A DNA stretch of 64,000 nt from Erigeron canadensis (taxonomy: Eukaryota > Streptophyta > Magnoliopsida > Asterales > Asteraceae), in contig NC_057766.1 in the NCBI RefSeq assembly GCF_010389155.1, positions 35,535,516 to 35,599,515 on the forward strand. The letters run 5' to 3'. The first letter of the stretch is position 1. The number at the start of each line of letters is the position of its first letter. Below the pieces are notes generated by a model. That model was not told the origin of the DNA and searched no databases. It worked only from the letters and a program-made list of their open reading frames with translations. The position numbers were made by a program, and so were the translations under genes. Of this stretch, positions 1-13,294 are shown piece by piece.

Positions 1-1255
1 AAGAATAGTGGTCAAATATTTTTTTCATCATCATCTCCGTTGTTTTCTCAAAAACATAAAAGAGAGCTTCAATCAAGAACTTACATATATCTTTTTTTTG
101 TTAAACAATAGCTTAGTTAGCAAATGATAATTTATTAACCTACGTATCTTATCGCTTTTGATTAAAGAAACGAGGGCATGTCAACTTTCATGGTGGGGGC
201 ATTTTGGAAAATTATTGAACTTTCATGGTTATTATTAAGACATTATCTGTATGTATATTACTCGTATTTATTAGCATAGGAGTTATAGGGGGCATTACCC
301 CCGGTACTAAACACTAGCTTACATCCGCCTACGTATGTATATATACTCATATCATTGCTGGTTATCCAAGTTTTTACGAACAACAACAAAGTTGTAACAT
401 ATAAGTTTAACGAATTCATAACGTTGACTATCATCTGGATTCACGTTCACCCATTGTATATATACCTATTTTCCATATGTATTCCTTTTAAAATTAACAC
501 AAATAATTTTTTTTCTTCTTTAGAATTTGCCTAATAAAATTATTATGGGAAATGATAATCATACAACACAACACAATTTGACAATCTACAATAATATCTG
601 TTTTATGCAGTTGTACCATGTGCAATAAAGTTTGTATCTTTGTTGTAGATAACAAAATTATGTTGTAAGAATATCACTCCCTATTATTATAGTTACAAAT
701 GCTTGACGTAGCGCCCACAATAAACAAAACAGTAATGCAATCTTAAAAAAATAAGGAATTCCACAACTTAACATTCTTTTGTAATTAATCACGAAAAATA
801 AAAATACAAACGTGATATGTAAGCCGCAACACATAAAAATAACTCAACAAAAGATGCATGATAGGTATTGCTTAACACATAATATTCTTTTGTAATTAAT
901 CACGAAAAATTTCTACACATTTTTATTTATATATATATATTTTTTCCTATGAACTATGAATTGTATTACTATAAAAAAAATGTACAAATTTACAAGAATA
1001 AGTACCACATTCAAAAACAAGAAACAATGCTAATCTTCTATTCAAACTCTATCTCTAAATGCAATCTCACTAAAATACCAAAGAAACAAAGAACACATGA
1101 AACATACTCTGCCAACCAGCATACACAACAAATCTAACCAGCAGGCCTGCAGTAAAGGAACTCATGTATGCACCAGTATGGGACCAAGTAGTCCCATCTT
1201 ACATGACTCACTATTCCCATACGCAAATGCACCCACAAATCCCCAAACTGCAACC
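1..1255. other. AT-rich intergenic DNA
   Basis: No gene is visible. The only structure I noticed is a direct repeat of about 28 bp containing gtaattaatcacgaaaaat, near 780 and again near 892. The open frames here are short and low in complexity. Confidence 0.6.
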
Positions 1256-1800
1256 TTATTTAGCTTTAAGAGAATTTCCAATCCATCTCAATTCCCACTT
1301 ATTCGCAATCCTTTCAACATTCTGAGTTTTCCTGACTTTAATATTCATCAAATTGAATCTAACGCTATCTCTAATTAGCTGACCAATTACCTCCTTATTT
1401 CTTTGCTGAGTATTAAAAATTCTAGCATTTCTCTCTTGCCAAATGTAATAAACTGTAGCAGCCACAAGAAGCTTATTCACAACCATACCAATTTTATTAC
1501 TTTCTTCTCTACCGGCCATGATTCTAATCACATCCTGCAATCTTTCCTTCTCTTGAAAATTATCCATATACTTATTAAGCCCCTTCCAAATTTTTTTGAC
1601 AAATTCACACTTAAAAAATACTCCGTAAATGATCATGGCTGTCAAGTTGAGCATTGCAAAATACACACTTCAACTCTGCATTATGATTCCAAATACTCAT
1701 TTTATCTTGAGTTAATAACTTTTCTTGCACTGCGAGCCATAAAATAAATGCATGTCTGAGATTGATCTGCTTAAACCAAATATATAACCTTTCTCCATTC
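1256..1800 (-). pseudogene. LINE reverse-transcriptase C-terminal (zf-RVT) remnant
   Basis: The minus strand encodes a decayed piece resembling the zinc-binding region at the C-terminus of plant LINE reverse transcriptases. It begins near 1800 with a W-F-K-Q stretch, then a segment reading HAFILWLAVQEKLLTQDKM, then a Cys-rich part with C-x2-C and H-D-H (KCVFCNAQLDSHDHL). It continues with FFKCEFVKKIW and IWQERNARIF down to about 1256. The frame changes near 1625-1640, between the DHDHL part and FFKCEF, so it is not one intact frame. No poly(A) tail or target duplication was located. The class call rests on the order of motifs typical of zf-RVT domains and needs a protein search to confirm. 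Confidence 0.7.
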
Positions 1801-1814
1801 TACTTCTGGCCATT

Positions 1815-1909
1815 CTTTATATATATTTACACACATAAAAGCGTGACGAATTTTTTAATTTGTTCATACTTATTAAAAATATGGATAAATGTAATATTAT
1901 TTGTAGTGT
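1815..1909. mobile_element. truncated CACTA-type MITE end
   Basis: This stretch matches the right-hand ~90 bp of the complete element at 57463-57819. Shared parts include acacacataaaagcgtgac and the terminal tattatttgtagtg. Only one end is present, so the copy is truncated or abuts the LINE remnant. Confidence 0.6.
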
Positions 1910-3155
1910 TAATAATATTATTAATGATATCATTTAACATTAAAAAGCGTGTTCAAACATTAATCATTTTATAATTTGTGCCTGTCTCTTTTGGCCGGGT
2001 GTTAATTTAATTAAATGAAAATAGTCATGTACGTGGTCGAGAGGAAGTGGGCGGTTTTACTTTTATTATCGTTGGTCGGTCTTACTATTACGTTGGCAAG
2101 TGGCTTCACTTATTTCTTGACACGTGTTATTACTCCATGGCCTCGGCGCCACAAACTAGAACATAAGAAAATTATATGATACTTTTGGGAATATAGTAAA
2201 ACATACCATCATACTTTTTAGTTAACTACGTAGTAAATTACTAAGAAATGAAAATAACTACATATATTATACGTTAAAACGAATAAAGGTAAAGTTATTC
2301 AAGATTCATGTAGAATCATCTCTCTAAAACTATTCACGAACTGAGCTCAAGTTGTTCTAGTTTACAACATCACAAAGGTAGTTCACTCGAATTTTATGAA
2401 ACTATTTTTTTGAAGGGTATGATTCCTGATTTTAAAACCCATTAAAACACTAACAAAATATCTATTTTACATTTATAAGTTTTATGTATGCGTATCATTA
2501 ATAAAAACATAACAAGATTGACTTAGAAATACAAAATCCAAGATTCAAAATGGAAATATAACATAGAATTGTTGTTTGCTTTACGTGTATTATATATATC
2601 GTTTATCAAATTATAATTATTTAGAGTGACTATTATTAAAAATCCCATTTTGTCTTTTTGTTTTAACATATGACTTGTCATGATGTTGATATTAGAGGAA
2701 AAGAGCCACCTCCGTCAATCTATAATTATGCAATCTTAAATCAGCTTAACGCTTAAATTAAAAGGTAATATCAAATCAAATTATAACTATATGTAATATT
2801 AAATCAACTTAATTTGTGGTTGTAACTATATGCAATATTAAATCAACTTAATCTGTGGTTGTCACTTTGCCAGTATTTGTTAATTATAAATTCGAGGTCA
2901 AAAACTATCGGAAAAAGTTTTTATTGTTTACTAGTCTTATACTCTTATTAAGTATTAAGTAATCAAAATATATTATCAAAATTTGAAAGGTACTAATTTT
3001 CATTTGATCTTACGTAATAATTTTATTTTTTAACAGCAAACTAATAAAATTCTACTAAATTATTAAAATACCACCCAAATTTTTGCATACTTATATGAAA
3101 AATATTTTTTTTTGTAACAATTTTTTTTTTGCCAAAAGCAGAGTAATTTATATTA
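1910..3155. other. intergenic DNA with a short tandem duplication
   Basis: No gene is recognisable. At 2784-2861 a 39-bp unit beginning taactatatg is tandemly duplicated with a few mismatches. The rest is AT-rich unique-looking DNA. Confidence 0.6.
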
Positions 3156-3388
3156 AGGGATTTGCTAACTAGTGCCCCTAGTGCACTAGTTAAGAATCAT
3201 TTAATGAACTTATTATTTCTTTATTAATTAAAAATTTTATTTAATGTGTATTAATTTAACTCAACAATTTCTATTTTTAATTGAATAATTAATACATATT
3301 TCTATATTTTAAAAAAATTAGACTTCAATAAATACTTCATTAAATGCTTTTTAATTAGTGCATTAGGGACATTAGTTAGCAAATCCCA
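3156..3388. mobile_element. MITE with ~50-bp terminal inverted repeats
   Basis: The left end reads gggatttgctaactagtgcc. The right end, on the other strand, reads gggatttgctaactaatgtc, and the match extends for about 50 bp. Flanks carry a candidate duplication, tatatta, on both sides. There is no coding capacity. The superfamily is uncertain: 7-8 bp would suggest hAT, and one more base would fit Mutator. Confidence 0.75.
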
Positions 3389-5126
3389 TATATTAATTAT
3401 GAATAGTATATCTATAAATAACAAAAACTTGGACAAACCCAACCCAATTCATCTAAAACAAAGACAAATGACTGAGTTTTTGTTTAACATCACGTACATG
3501 GTATATTTAGTGTGAGTAAAGGCATTATAAATGATAAGCAGATGTTACCATTTAGAAATGTTATTTTAGTTTGAGATTATTTCAATGATTTACAACAATA
3601 ATATTCTTTTATTGACCAAGTTTACCATGTTTAAAGTTTACAACAATAATATTCATTTATTGACCAAGTTTACAACAATTAAGAAAACAACTTATTTTAC
3701 AAAATATAATTAATATCATCATTATATCATAATTAAAATATATTTGTTTATTGATAGTTTTGTAGCTTCACGATCACTTTAAAAATCATTATATAAAAGG
3801 ACAAAAAGAATATACAACAAACCTTGTTTGATGATAATATTGAAAATTAGCATAACTGAATAATTAAGAACATTACTTTTATGACCTGCCGTGAGTTGTT
3901 TCGATTTGTTAATTTACTTTTGTTCCTCTAAATTATTATATTTGTGATATCTTTGGTTATTATATTCGTTGAAAAACAATCTGCTCTAATCATGAATACA
4001 GGCTTGCAAATTATGTGTTTAGTAATAACAAAACCAACCTTACATAGTTACGTTGCTTATTTAGTAGACTAATGCGATATTTTGATTCAGATTATCTACA
4101 TGTTTAGTTTCAAGGCGATGCGCTGTAACAAATGCTAGAGCCATGAAAGGTCACATGGAATCGCTAGCGATGAATTTTTTTAGGATAGATAATGATATAC
4201 AATGATAATTCAAATGTTATTTTATTTTTTCTAAAACTATTTTACCTTTTTATATCTTTATTAACTAATGAACTTTTAAGATATGCCCTTTTAATTATTG
4301 CGCAACTCAAATACCGAGAAAGACGATAAAATCTTGTCAAGCCAGTTACCAATCTTGGCAATCGATATTTAACTTTGTTAACTTTGTGATAGTTATATGA
4401 GAATTCTTGAAGCTATAGTTGTATAATATGCAAGTTGTTTTGGGAACCTATATTGTATCGAATCATCCCGTTAAGCAAAATTATGATATTTCATATCTGC
4501 TTTAACGAGATTTTACCTTCGGTTTCGATATTCGAGTTACACGATGTTCAAAAATAGACACGTCTTAAAACTTCGTTAGTCAACTAACACTCGTACAATA
4601 AAAAAAAAAATTGAATGATTAAAAGGTGACAAATAAAATATGATACTATGATTATTGCCACATGCTTTTTTGGATTTTTTTTTATAAGAAATAAATATAA
4701 ATATATGATAGCAGAGTAAAAGATAGAATACCTCGAAGAATTATCCTTGACTTGCATGCAAGACTTTCTAACTATTAAAAAAATTCATCAAAACCATTAT
4801 ATTGGACTAGTGCTGTTGCTTAACTTGCTTTTGGTTATGAAATTACAAAGTCACATGGTTATGAAATTACAAAGTGACATGTCAAAAGATTAACTTAGGT
4901 TGTTAAAACAATGTAGGAACAAGTTTAGAATCACTTTATAAATATACGAGGCAAAATACCCACAAGATACAACAGTTTAATAGCGACGGGTGACGGTAAA
5001 GGCGGTGGTGATGGGTGGTAGCGGGTGGTGGTGGTGACGAGTGGAGTGTAATGACAACAGCGGTGGTGGCGGTGATGACGGGTGGCGGCGGCGAGTGGCG
5101 ATGGTGGCGGCAAGTATAGTAGTTTA
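3389..5126. other. intergenic DNA with direct repeats and a GC-rich patch
   Basis: No gene is visible. A direct repeat around caacaataatattc and ttattgaccaagttta occurs twice at 3590-3676. A 25-bp repeat (ggttatgaaattacaaag) is doubled at 4833-4881. At 4984-5112 there is a strongly strand-asymmetric ggtgg/gcgg tract, out of place in this AT-rich setting. The open frames across it are low-complexity Pro/His readings and I do not treat them as genes. Confidence 0.55.
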
Positions 5127-5635
5127 TCTATACTATATTATAAAGCAGATACCTTCTAGATTTTCAACATTGAATTGAAATTTTCAATATTGATTTTAAG
5201 TGCATCCCAAAAATACCCTCTCATCTATTATATATTTATCTAAAATAACCATAATACCCTTTCTCTCTCCTCAAATGTCAACTAATCATCTTTTTTCTCT
5301 CTCCTCCATAAATCATTTATTCCTCCAATTCATTCAAAATCTTTTATCTCAAAAATCATACGTCGATAAATTATAAAAATTGTATGAGTGTTCTTAAAAT
5401 TTCATGCTCTTTCATTAGAGATGTCATTCGATATACTTTCGACGAATTTTTAAATCCGAGGGCGGAGGGTGGAGGCCGTAGGCATTTGACTATCACACTC
5501 TCTGACCAAGCTATCACCCCCACCATCTCACCGCCGCAACGCGCGGGTACTTACTCTCGTATTGATATAGTGTACATTGTTTAATGTTGAAAAGTTGAAA
5601 TTTGAAAACTAGATTTGCTTTATAATATAGATAGA
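5127..5635. mobile_element. non-autonomous inverted-repeat element, class uncertain
   Basis: The left end is tctatactatattataaagc. The reverse complement of the right end is tctatctatattataaagc. Similarity continues loosely for about 45 bp, and both ends follow an A on their own strand. The interior carries a GC-rich patch (5455-5550) and, at 5384-5455, a cassette shared with the foldback element at 43 kb. Each terminus resembles a Helitron 5' end, but I see no hairpin plus CTRR at either side, so I leave the class open. Confidence 0.6.
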
Positions 5636-7284
5636 TATAGATATAGATATTGGTCTATTTATTTGTAGGGTTTTGTTAGTGACAGCCTTTAGGGTTGTTA
5701 GTAAAAACTAATTAGATGCATTAAAATTTGTACTTTGCTATTAGAAAAATCAGGGGTGGTTTTTAATATATAATGTATAAGTTTTTAAGCATATAATATA
5801 TTGTTAGAGGCTGTCATTATTATTTTCCTTATTTGTATTAGCATTCTAGCGGAGTGACTAGTAAAGCTAATAATTACAGGCATCAAATATCAACTATTTT
5901 GTAGGCAAAACATCCTCAGGTATGCAGGCTTTAAGAGAGTCTATTGTTGCTAGTGAGTCAACAACGCAATGGGGTTGTAATTAATTTCCTACCACATTGC
6001 TAGTTGGTTTAATGAAATAACCAGGATAAACCTTTTACCCATGAAAAACTCAATCGACGATAGCTCTACACAATTTAACGAGTATTGGTATTTTTTAGCA
6101 TCGCATTTCAACATAGAAGTATAAATATTTACAATTCTCATCCCGCCTAAAATTTAAAGATGTTATTATGAATTCAGTTTGTAATAGTTTCATGTATTAT
6201 GGTTGTTGTAAAGTTATACTTCGATCTCTCATATATAGATCAGGATTCCCATGAGCTATAATGGAGCATGAACATATGTTTGAACGAGTATAGACGAACA
6301 TGAATCAATTGTTCACGTAAATTCAACGAAGAGTTAATATAAAATGTTAGAAACGTAAAACATAGCCTTGGAGCTGATACTAGTCTTGCCCAAAAATGTA
6401 GGGGCTTCAAGGCACCGAAAAAAAAAAAAAAAGTTAAATTTGGTGTATTGAAGACATGAATGTTGGATCTTCAAAACCCAATACGTATAAATGTTAAATG
6501 TTTATAAATAAATTATTAAACGTTTACATATACCAATAAACGGGCAAACGTTTAGTCATGTCTGTTTTTTTTAACCAAACCAACTTAAATACTATTTATT
6601 TTTGTATGCATATATATTAATATTTATTAATAACAATTTCATCAAATGTTTAGTTTGTTTATATACAATCTAGCTATCTATCAGCAATTTTAATTTTTAT
6701 TAGTTTTAAAAAACTTACAATTAGTCTTGATAAGTATACATGATCCATTTAATAAATACAAGTGACCTACTTTCATTCAATATATGCAACATGTACAAAC
6801 CCAAAAAAAAAACATGGCAAGCTAGCCAGACCCACAACAACAAAAAAGGCTGTTGTCGAGTATAACGTAATTGGTTATGTACAAATGAATTCCAACCTCC
6901 CAATGTTTTGCTTCATAAACATGTGATGTGGACCTCATATAAACATGATATAACATACACACAATAATAAATCATTAATAATCATCAAAAACCAGAAATT
7001 TCCAGAGTTTCTCAAAACATGCATAATAATCATTCAATTTGACATTTACAACTATAATATTCCCTTATTAGAAAAACAACAAAACCAAAAAAAATAAAGA
7101 CATATATCTACTCATAATAATAATTCAATTCTATCTTAGCTAGCCAGTCCTTCACCACTTCAATAAATACCAAGCTTTCAACACCACACACTTCACACTT
7201 CTCTCTATATCTCTGTATCTATATAATAATCTATATCTATACAACCCCTACTTAGCTAAGTGTCAAGTTTGATAGGCAATTAAG
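5636..7284. other. intergenic DNA and PIP2 upstream region
   Basis: There is no gene or clear element between 5636 and about 7150. The PIP2 promoter must lie in its right part. The sequence caataaatac at 7161-7170 is a weak TATA candidate, followed by a pyrimidine-rich leader (7195-7250) typical of plant 5' UTRs. Confidence 0.45.
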
Positions 7285-9494
7285 ATGACAAAGGATGTTG
7301 AAGTGGCGGAGCACCATGGTGGCAAAGACTACCAAGACCCACCTCCGGCACCATTGTTTGATGCTGATGAGTTGACCAAATGGTCTTTCTATAGAGCTCT
7401 TATTGCTGAATTTGTTGCCACCTTGTTGTTTCTTTATGTTACAGTTTTGACAGTTATTGGTTACAAGAGCACAACTGACCCAGCTTTGAACGCTGACCAG
7501 TGTGGTGGTGTTGGTATCCTTGGTATTGCTTGGGCTTTTGGTGGCATGATCTTTATTCTTGTTTACTGCACCGCCGGTATCTCAGGTAATTATTTTATAT
7601 ATTCATATGCATATATCTTTAAGTTATTATATTTATATATATGTTTTTTTTTATGTTAATTTTTAATGGTTATTTAGATATGTGACACTGAAAATAGTAA
7701 TATAACGGTTAATTACTTTGAAATATAATGATTAATGTAACGTTTCTATATAAAGTTCTAGCTATTTTAGATGCTATAATAACTTCAAATTACCATTAGT
7801 ATTCCTATATACAAATGGCAAGACTGAGTTTTTCCATTAATTTTTTTTTTTACACATAAGTCCATATGTCAGTTAATTGTTTGTAAAGATCAATATATAT
7901 GTAGTAGTAACTAGTAAGAATAACTAGAATAGTAATCAAATTATGTGGATCAAACATTGTAATCATAACTTGTACATAAATAAAAAATTTATAAATAAGT
8001 GTGGGCTATGATGAATAGGAGTAAAAATAATGGACTTTTGATACATTCATAAGTGCACCAAGCAAAAATTATTTAATAGATCCACCCTGCCTCACATAAT
8101 TGACTACTAACAAGTAATAATGTTGAGGTTAGAAAAAATCCACATTTAACAGTGTTTGCTCCATTAGAAGTGTAAAGATTGGTATATAACTTGTACATGT
8201 TCCTGAATTAAGTTGTAGAATGGAATCAAAAAAGATTAAAATGGAATCAAAGTTATTTAAATTATTGACCTATAAATAAGATATACTTTAACCGGTTTTC
8301 ATAACGTTCACTTGCAGGAGGACATATTAACCCGGCTGTGACATTCGGTCTGTTCTTGGCAAGGAAGGTGTCTTTGATTAGGGCATTGGGATATATGATT
8401 GCACAATGTTTGGGTGCCATATGTGGTGTTGGTTTGGTTAAAGCTTTCCAAAGTTCCTACTACAATAGGTATGGTGGTGGGGCCAACGAATTGGCAGATG
8501 GTTACAACAAAGGGACAGGACTAGGTGCTGAAATCATCGGCACCTTTGTTCTTGTCTACACCGTCTTCTCTGCTACCGATCCTAAGAGAAGTGCACGAGA
8601 CTCTCACGTTCCTGTAAGCATACGTTACATCATCTAATATGTTTATTTCGTATTGTTTTAGTATATACTAAGTCTGGCTAGCCAAATGTTTGCATTTATT
8701 AGTTTCGTGATAACACTAGGTTTACTTTGTCTAAATATGAAATGTAGATAAAATGCAACATATGACTTCCTATATGAAAAAAGAACGATTTTCATTATTA
8801 TTCATAAGCTAAAAGATTAAAGATAGTACCTTTTCAAAAAATGGGGTATGCTTGTTTGTTATAAGATGATGATTAAAGAAATAAATGAAGTTATTGCAAA
8901 AGAAGGAATAAAGTGGGGTTTATTGCTTAAGAGAGGGACAAAGGAATAACTTTTTATTAGAACATGACAATTTCTTTTTCACCCACCCATTCTTTAATAA
9001 TTATATATATGTAGTGGTTGAGAAATGACTCTTTATTATTATCTGTAACAACATTATATATTATTTTTGGTAATTACTTTTTATAATTATGTGAACAAAT
9101 GAAATACTGATACTAACACTACTCATAATAATAATTTTGCAAATAGGTATTGGCTCCATTGCCTATTGGGTTTGCAGTCTTCATGGTACACTTAGCAACC
9201 ATTCCTATCACCGGTACTGGAATCAACCCAGCCAGAAGCTTTGGTGCGGCCGTGATTTATAACAACGATAAGGCCTGGGATGATCAAGTATGCATTTTTA
9301 TTTTTCACATGTCCCATCTTGTATAACATTTTGTTTCGGTGAAATTTTTATTAACTCGTGAATATGTATCTATTATGCAGTGGATATTTTGGGTTGGTCC
9401 ATTTTTGGGCGCAGCTGCGGCAGCTTTCTACCATCAGTTCGTATTAAGGGCGGGGGCCATTAAAGCACTTGGTTCTTTCAGAAGCAATGCATAA
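7285..9494 (+). CDS. PIP2: plasma-membrane aquaporin, PIP2 subgroup
   Basis: This gene encodes a water channel of the plasma membrane. Exons are 7285-7585, 8318-8613, 9147-9287 and 9381-9494, all with GT-AG introns, joining in frame to 283 aa, the usual PIP2 length. The start MTKDVEVAE and the short N-terminus ending before [13 protein letters not shown] are PIP2-like. Both NPA boxes are present: [11 protein letters not shown] around residues 101-111 and GINPARSFG around 224-232. The aromatic/arginine filter reads F85, H214, T223, R229, as in water-selective PIPs. C73 in loop A, loop-B serine S119 (RKVS), loop-D H197 and the C-terminal SFRSNA serines correspond to known disulfide, phosphorylation and gating sites of the family. 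The three-intron layout is typical of plant PIPs. The exact paralogue number cannot be assigned from sequence alone. Confidence 0.96.
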
Positions 9495-9732
9495 ACCGAA
9501 AGACCATGAATTCATCCATGCACACATGAATAAAACTTGAGTACAAACGACAAAAGCTTCACCTTTCGAGTATGGTGTTTGCGTCAAGGAGGATTATGGA
9601 AGTTAAAATGGATGGATGAGTGTGGAAGTGTTCAATTGTAGATAATAATTTATGTTCCCTTTGAGAATTGTCATTTTTTTTATTGTGAATCTTGAGTGTT
9701 TAATGTAAGTGATCTTTTATTATGTGTTCTTC

Positions 9733-9738
9733 AATAAA
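9733..9738 (+). terminator. polyadenylation signal candidate for PIP2
   Basis: An AATAAA hexamer lies about 240 bp after the stop codon, following a T-rich 3' UTR. The position is reasonable for a plant aquaporin transcript, but no cleavage site can be seen directly. Confidence 0.5.
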
Positions 9739-11910
9739 ATTAGACGTCTTTATTTATGCCATCTTTGGTTCCCTTTGTAGGTACTATATCGTATTTGAGT
9801 TCTTGTAGTAATTTTAATGATTACACATACACACATATTCTAGCAGAAAAGGGATGTATATACTATTTAATTGTGGGCGGAATTAACTTTATTATCCGTC
9901 TGATTAGAAATATAATTTCAAAATTAATTAGGTAGAATCTTTCTTTATCATGATACACTTTTTAAATAAAAAGGATAATATAAACAATTACTAGATTTTG
10001 ATAGCAAACTAATATGAGACTTTGGATTTGTATATACACAAGTGATGACACTTGTACGTATATATACTTGTTTAAGTTTAATATAACATGTCATTTGTGA
10101 TTACAATTCATTAAATTGTCATTTTATAGAATGTCAATGTATATTTTCTATTTTTCTTTTGTCAATGTCATGGAAAAATATAATTCCGAACCATACGGTC
10201 TTCTTCATATGTGGCCAGTATACGTATGTTTAGACCTCGTTTGAAAAATATCAAATAACGGAGATATGATTATAAATCTTAAATCGTGACACTGTGACAG
10301 TAATATTGAATTATTATTGAAGTATACATTTTTTGTCGATACAATTTACTTTTTTTTAAAAAATTAAAAAGAACTCCAAAGAGATAACGATGGTGAGTTG
10401 GCCATGTATGCTTGTATGGTGGCATATAGTGCATTCATATCACCTCTCAGACTACATTATTGTTATCTTGGGCATTACACAATTAGATTTATATAATTTC
10501 ATCCATTGATTAAAGCAAGCAAATTACCAAACCTCGATGTTGGCATAAGACTAAAAAACTATGCTAATTTGACCATCATTTGGGTATTGACTAATGAGTT
10601 GTGTTATCTAATTGGCACATGTATCAAGTTCTTCGTCTAATGTGGAGGGAGGGTGCTTGGTCTTTTTAGGTCATCTTAGGTGCAAATGTATACATGAGTT
10701 TCTACTTTCTATTCACTAATTTATGGTGTTATCTTACTGTTGTTAAGTTGGCTTAATGAAATTTGCTGTTCAAGAATTAAAAAGTAAAATTTATTTGGGA
10801 TATGTAGAAATGGTTTTAGGGAAAATGAACCAAGGAACAGCTTATATGTAGATTACTTCATTAATCTTATCCTCAAATTAACAATACTTCTAAAATTGCA
10901 TTTCTAAGTCATATTCACTAACTTAACAAGATACCGCATGCAATTGGATACGATGGGCATGATTTAGATATTACTAATATCAAGTATTGAGATATCAGAA
11001 AACTTAAGAACCAAGGTCTAAGATTAGCAAAACAAATCTGATTAGCCCAGAACAAATCTAGTTAGATATTACTCGACCTACATTGGGGAACAACATTTCA
11101 TCGTCATGTTTGAACACACATTGTCAACCTGAGAGACTTTAAGCTTTACGCGATACAAACAGACAATAAAGAATCAATCTTGGATCTGACCAGACCTAAA
11201 GCAACTCAAAGTCAACAGACCTAATCAACTACTACCGGTTTGACTATCAGCAACAGCATATGTGCATGTACTACATAGAATTTTTCTAAACATGACTTAA
11301 ACTCACAGACCCATGGTTATATACAATGTTCCCAAGCAAGACTTAAACTCACAAACTAGTGGTTGTTAAGTCAGCTTGACATTGTTAGACCAAAGCAGCC
11401 AAATCTAGATTTGGGCTTTTTTCTGATAGAGTAATTTCATTTATTCTATATGGCAATATGGAACTGCTTAAGTAGTAAATTAAGTCATTTACAAGAACCT
11501 AAATGTTTAAGTTCAAATCATAAGAATCGGATAGACAGGGGTTTTCAACTATGGTCTGTTTTTTATGTTCGATCAATCTATACCTTCAACATATAACACC
11601 GATTCCAAATAATAACATCTATCTAACCAGGAGTCCAGGACAACATTAAATGATGTTTTGCATGGGGCTAAAAGAAATAAGCATTGATTTCAGCAACCGC
11701 ATGCGTTTTGGCACTCTAACAATATGATAATTACATACACATTCACATCATGCCCTATTTTTATATGCAAATTTGCTTATTACCAGTCTACCCCTTATAC
11801 ATAAGCCACACAAGAGCTAAGTACATCTAACAGAGGGGTTTTATGGTCATTCTATATCATGCCATGCCATAGATGAACTTGTAATCATCATTTTGTTCCC
11901 CCACTAACCC
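9739..11910. other. intergenic DNA, nothing recognised
   Basis: This is AT-rich DNA without coding-quality frames, clear inverted repeats or tRNA-like boxes. Its right end is the presumed promoter of the gene at 12045. Confidence 0.55.
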
Positions 11911-11918
11911 TTATAAAG
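11911..11918 (+). promoter_or_regulatory. TATA-box candidate
   Basis: The sequence ttataaag lies 127 bp before the ATG at 12045. This would give a 5' UTR of roughly 100 nt. Recognised by motif and distance only. Confidence 0.5.
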
Positions 11919-12044
11919 TGTTGCATGTCACAAAAATTCAGGGCTATACAGCTAAGTACCAACCTAGGAAAAATACTATATATACTACTCGAAATCCACT
12001 AAAAACACAACATATAAAATTTCTAAAATCTTTATTAACACTTA

Positions 12045-12473
12045 ATGTTACACAAATTTATAATGACACCAAGACCTTCACTTCTTCTAGTTGTTATTAC
12101 TCTAACACTGTTCTTCACTACATCAGGTGCTCAAGATCGAGCTCCTCATGGGCTCAATCACGAGTACATTGTGGCGTTATCTCCATCTGCTTATAATTTC
12201 TTCCACCCAAATGCACAATTGAGGGTTCAATACCCATGTGAAGAGTCAAGTTGCTCACCTATGCCTCTAGCTGCTACGGTTCAGTCAAGCTTAGAACATG
12301 AAAGCAAAGCAAACGGTGGGAAAGACGTGGTAAATGTTGGAGCTGGGGGTATTGCTGCTATTATTTTTAGCTTTATATTTGTAGTTATCCTATCCATGGG
12401 TGTCTACTATGTGGTGACCATCCGTCGGACCAATTTAAGTCGGAATCAAAGTACAGTTATACCATCAGCTTGA
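12045..12473 (+). CDS. small type I membrane protein of unknown function
   Basis: A single uninterrupted frame encodes 142 aa. Residues 1-29 form a signal peptide: a basic start, the hydrophobic run LLLVVITLTLFF, then TTSGAQ as a likely cleavage region. The lumenal or apoplastic part contains SPSAYNFFHPNAQ and a Cys pair region, PCEESSCSPMPLAA. Residues about 102-126 (AGGIAAIIFSFIFVVILSMGVYYV) are a single transmembrane helix with a Gly-rich entry. A short basic tail, TIRRTNLSRNQ, should face the cytosol. The in-frame ATG at 12063 (MTPRPSLLL) is an equally good start. I believe similar uncharacterised proteins exist in other plants, from the FFHP and signal/TM layout, but I know no function. 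It faces the 83-aa gene at 13295 tail to tail. Confidence 0.8.
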   Translation: MLHKFIMTPRPSLLLVVITLTLFFTTSGAQDRAPHGLNHEYIVALSPSAYNFFHPNAQLRVQYPCEESSCSPMPLAATVQSSLEHESKANGGKDVVNVGAGGIAAIIFSFIFVVILSMGVYYVVTIRRTNLSRNQSTVIPSA

Positions 12474-13294
12474 TGTGCCAGCTAGCTTACAAGCCTCTAC
12501 CTAAGTTCTAGGATATTTTCCGACAGTTTCTATTCATTTCTTCATGAATTTAGAATATGTAATGTATGCAGCATATTTTTCAGCGATTAGTGCATATAAT
12601 AATTGACAATAATGATAAATCCTTGAGGGCAAAATAGAGTCATGGTCACAGATAGTCTAATAAAAGTCAAAGAAATATAATGGAACACTAATTTGGTTCA
12701 TGTATCACTTCATAAATGGCTGTAGGGCATTTAACATACAGTCGCTATATCAGCATAGATAATTGAAAAATCAAACACTGATACTGCATCTACTAGAACA
12801 GTATTTTATATGCTAAGAAGGAAAAATAAACTATAATAGAAAGCCCGGCAATCTTTATATCTTACTTTACGGGAAACTGTAAGCTGTCTTGATTTTAAAA
12901 TCCTTAAATAGAATAATCTATACCATTACTCAATCAATGTTAACCTGGATTTCTTATATAGAAATGAAGTAAACGCAGTTCTACAGCAACAGCTAAATTT
13001 CTGTATTTGACTAAAGGAGGTCCAACTGTAAGTCTTAAACAGCACCATGGCTGAACACTGATACGAGTTCTTTCATAATGTAAAAACGTAGTCTGATTTT
13101 TTCATGAATAAGGACAGAATAATAACAATACATTCAATTAAACTCTCAACGACGCATCATCAAAACACAACAAGACAATGATAAAGTTGCTATGGCAATG
13201 CAAATGAGATAAAATAAGACGTACATTAGCATGTGAATGCAAGTATTAGTTTGGAGAAGATTACGTGGTAAACCATCACCGTAGATGGGTCAAT
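12474..13294. other. convergent 3' intergenic region
   Basis: This stretch lies between the stop codons of two convergent genes (12045 + and 14035 -) and should hold both 3' UTRs. No other gene or element is seen. Confidence 0.55.

Noticed and set aside
4931..5113. Open frame reading as a Pro/His-rich protein
   Set aside because: It is a translation of the ggtgg low-complexity tract with no start context, domain or conservation signal.
5127..5635. Helitron call for the 5127 element
   Set aside because: Both ends look like Helitron 5' ends but no hairpin plus CTRR 3' end exists, and the inverted-repeat structure argues against a standard Helitron.
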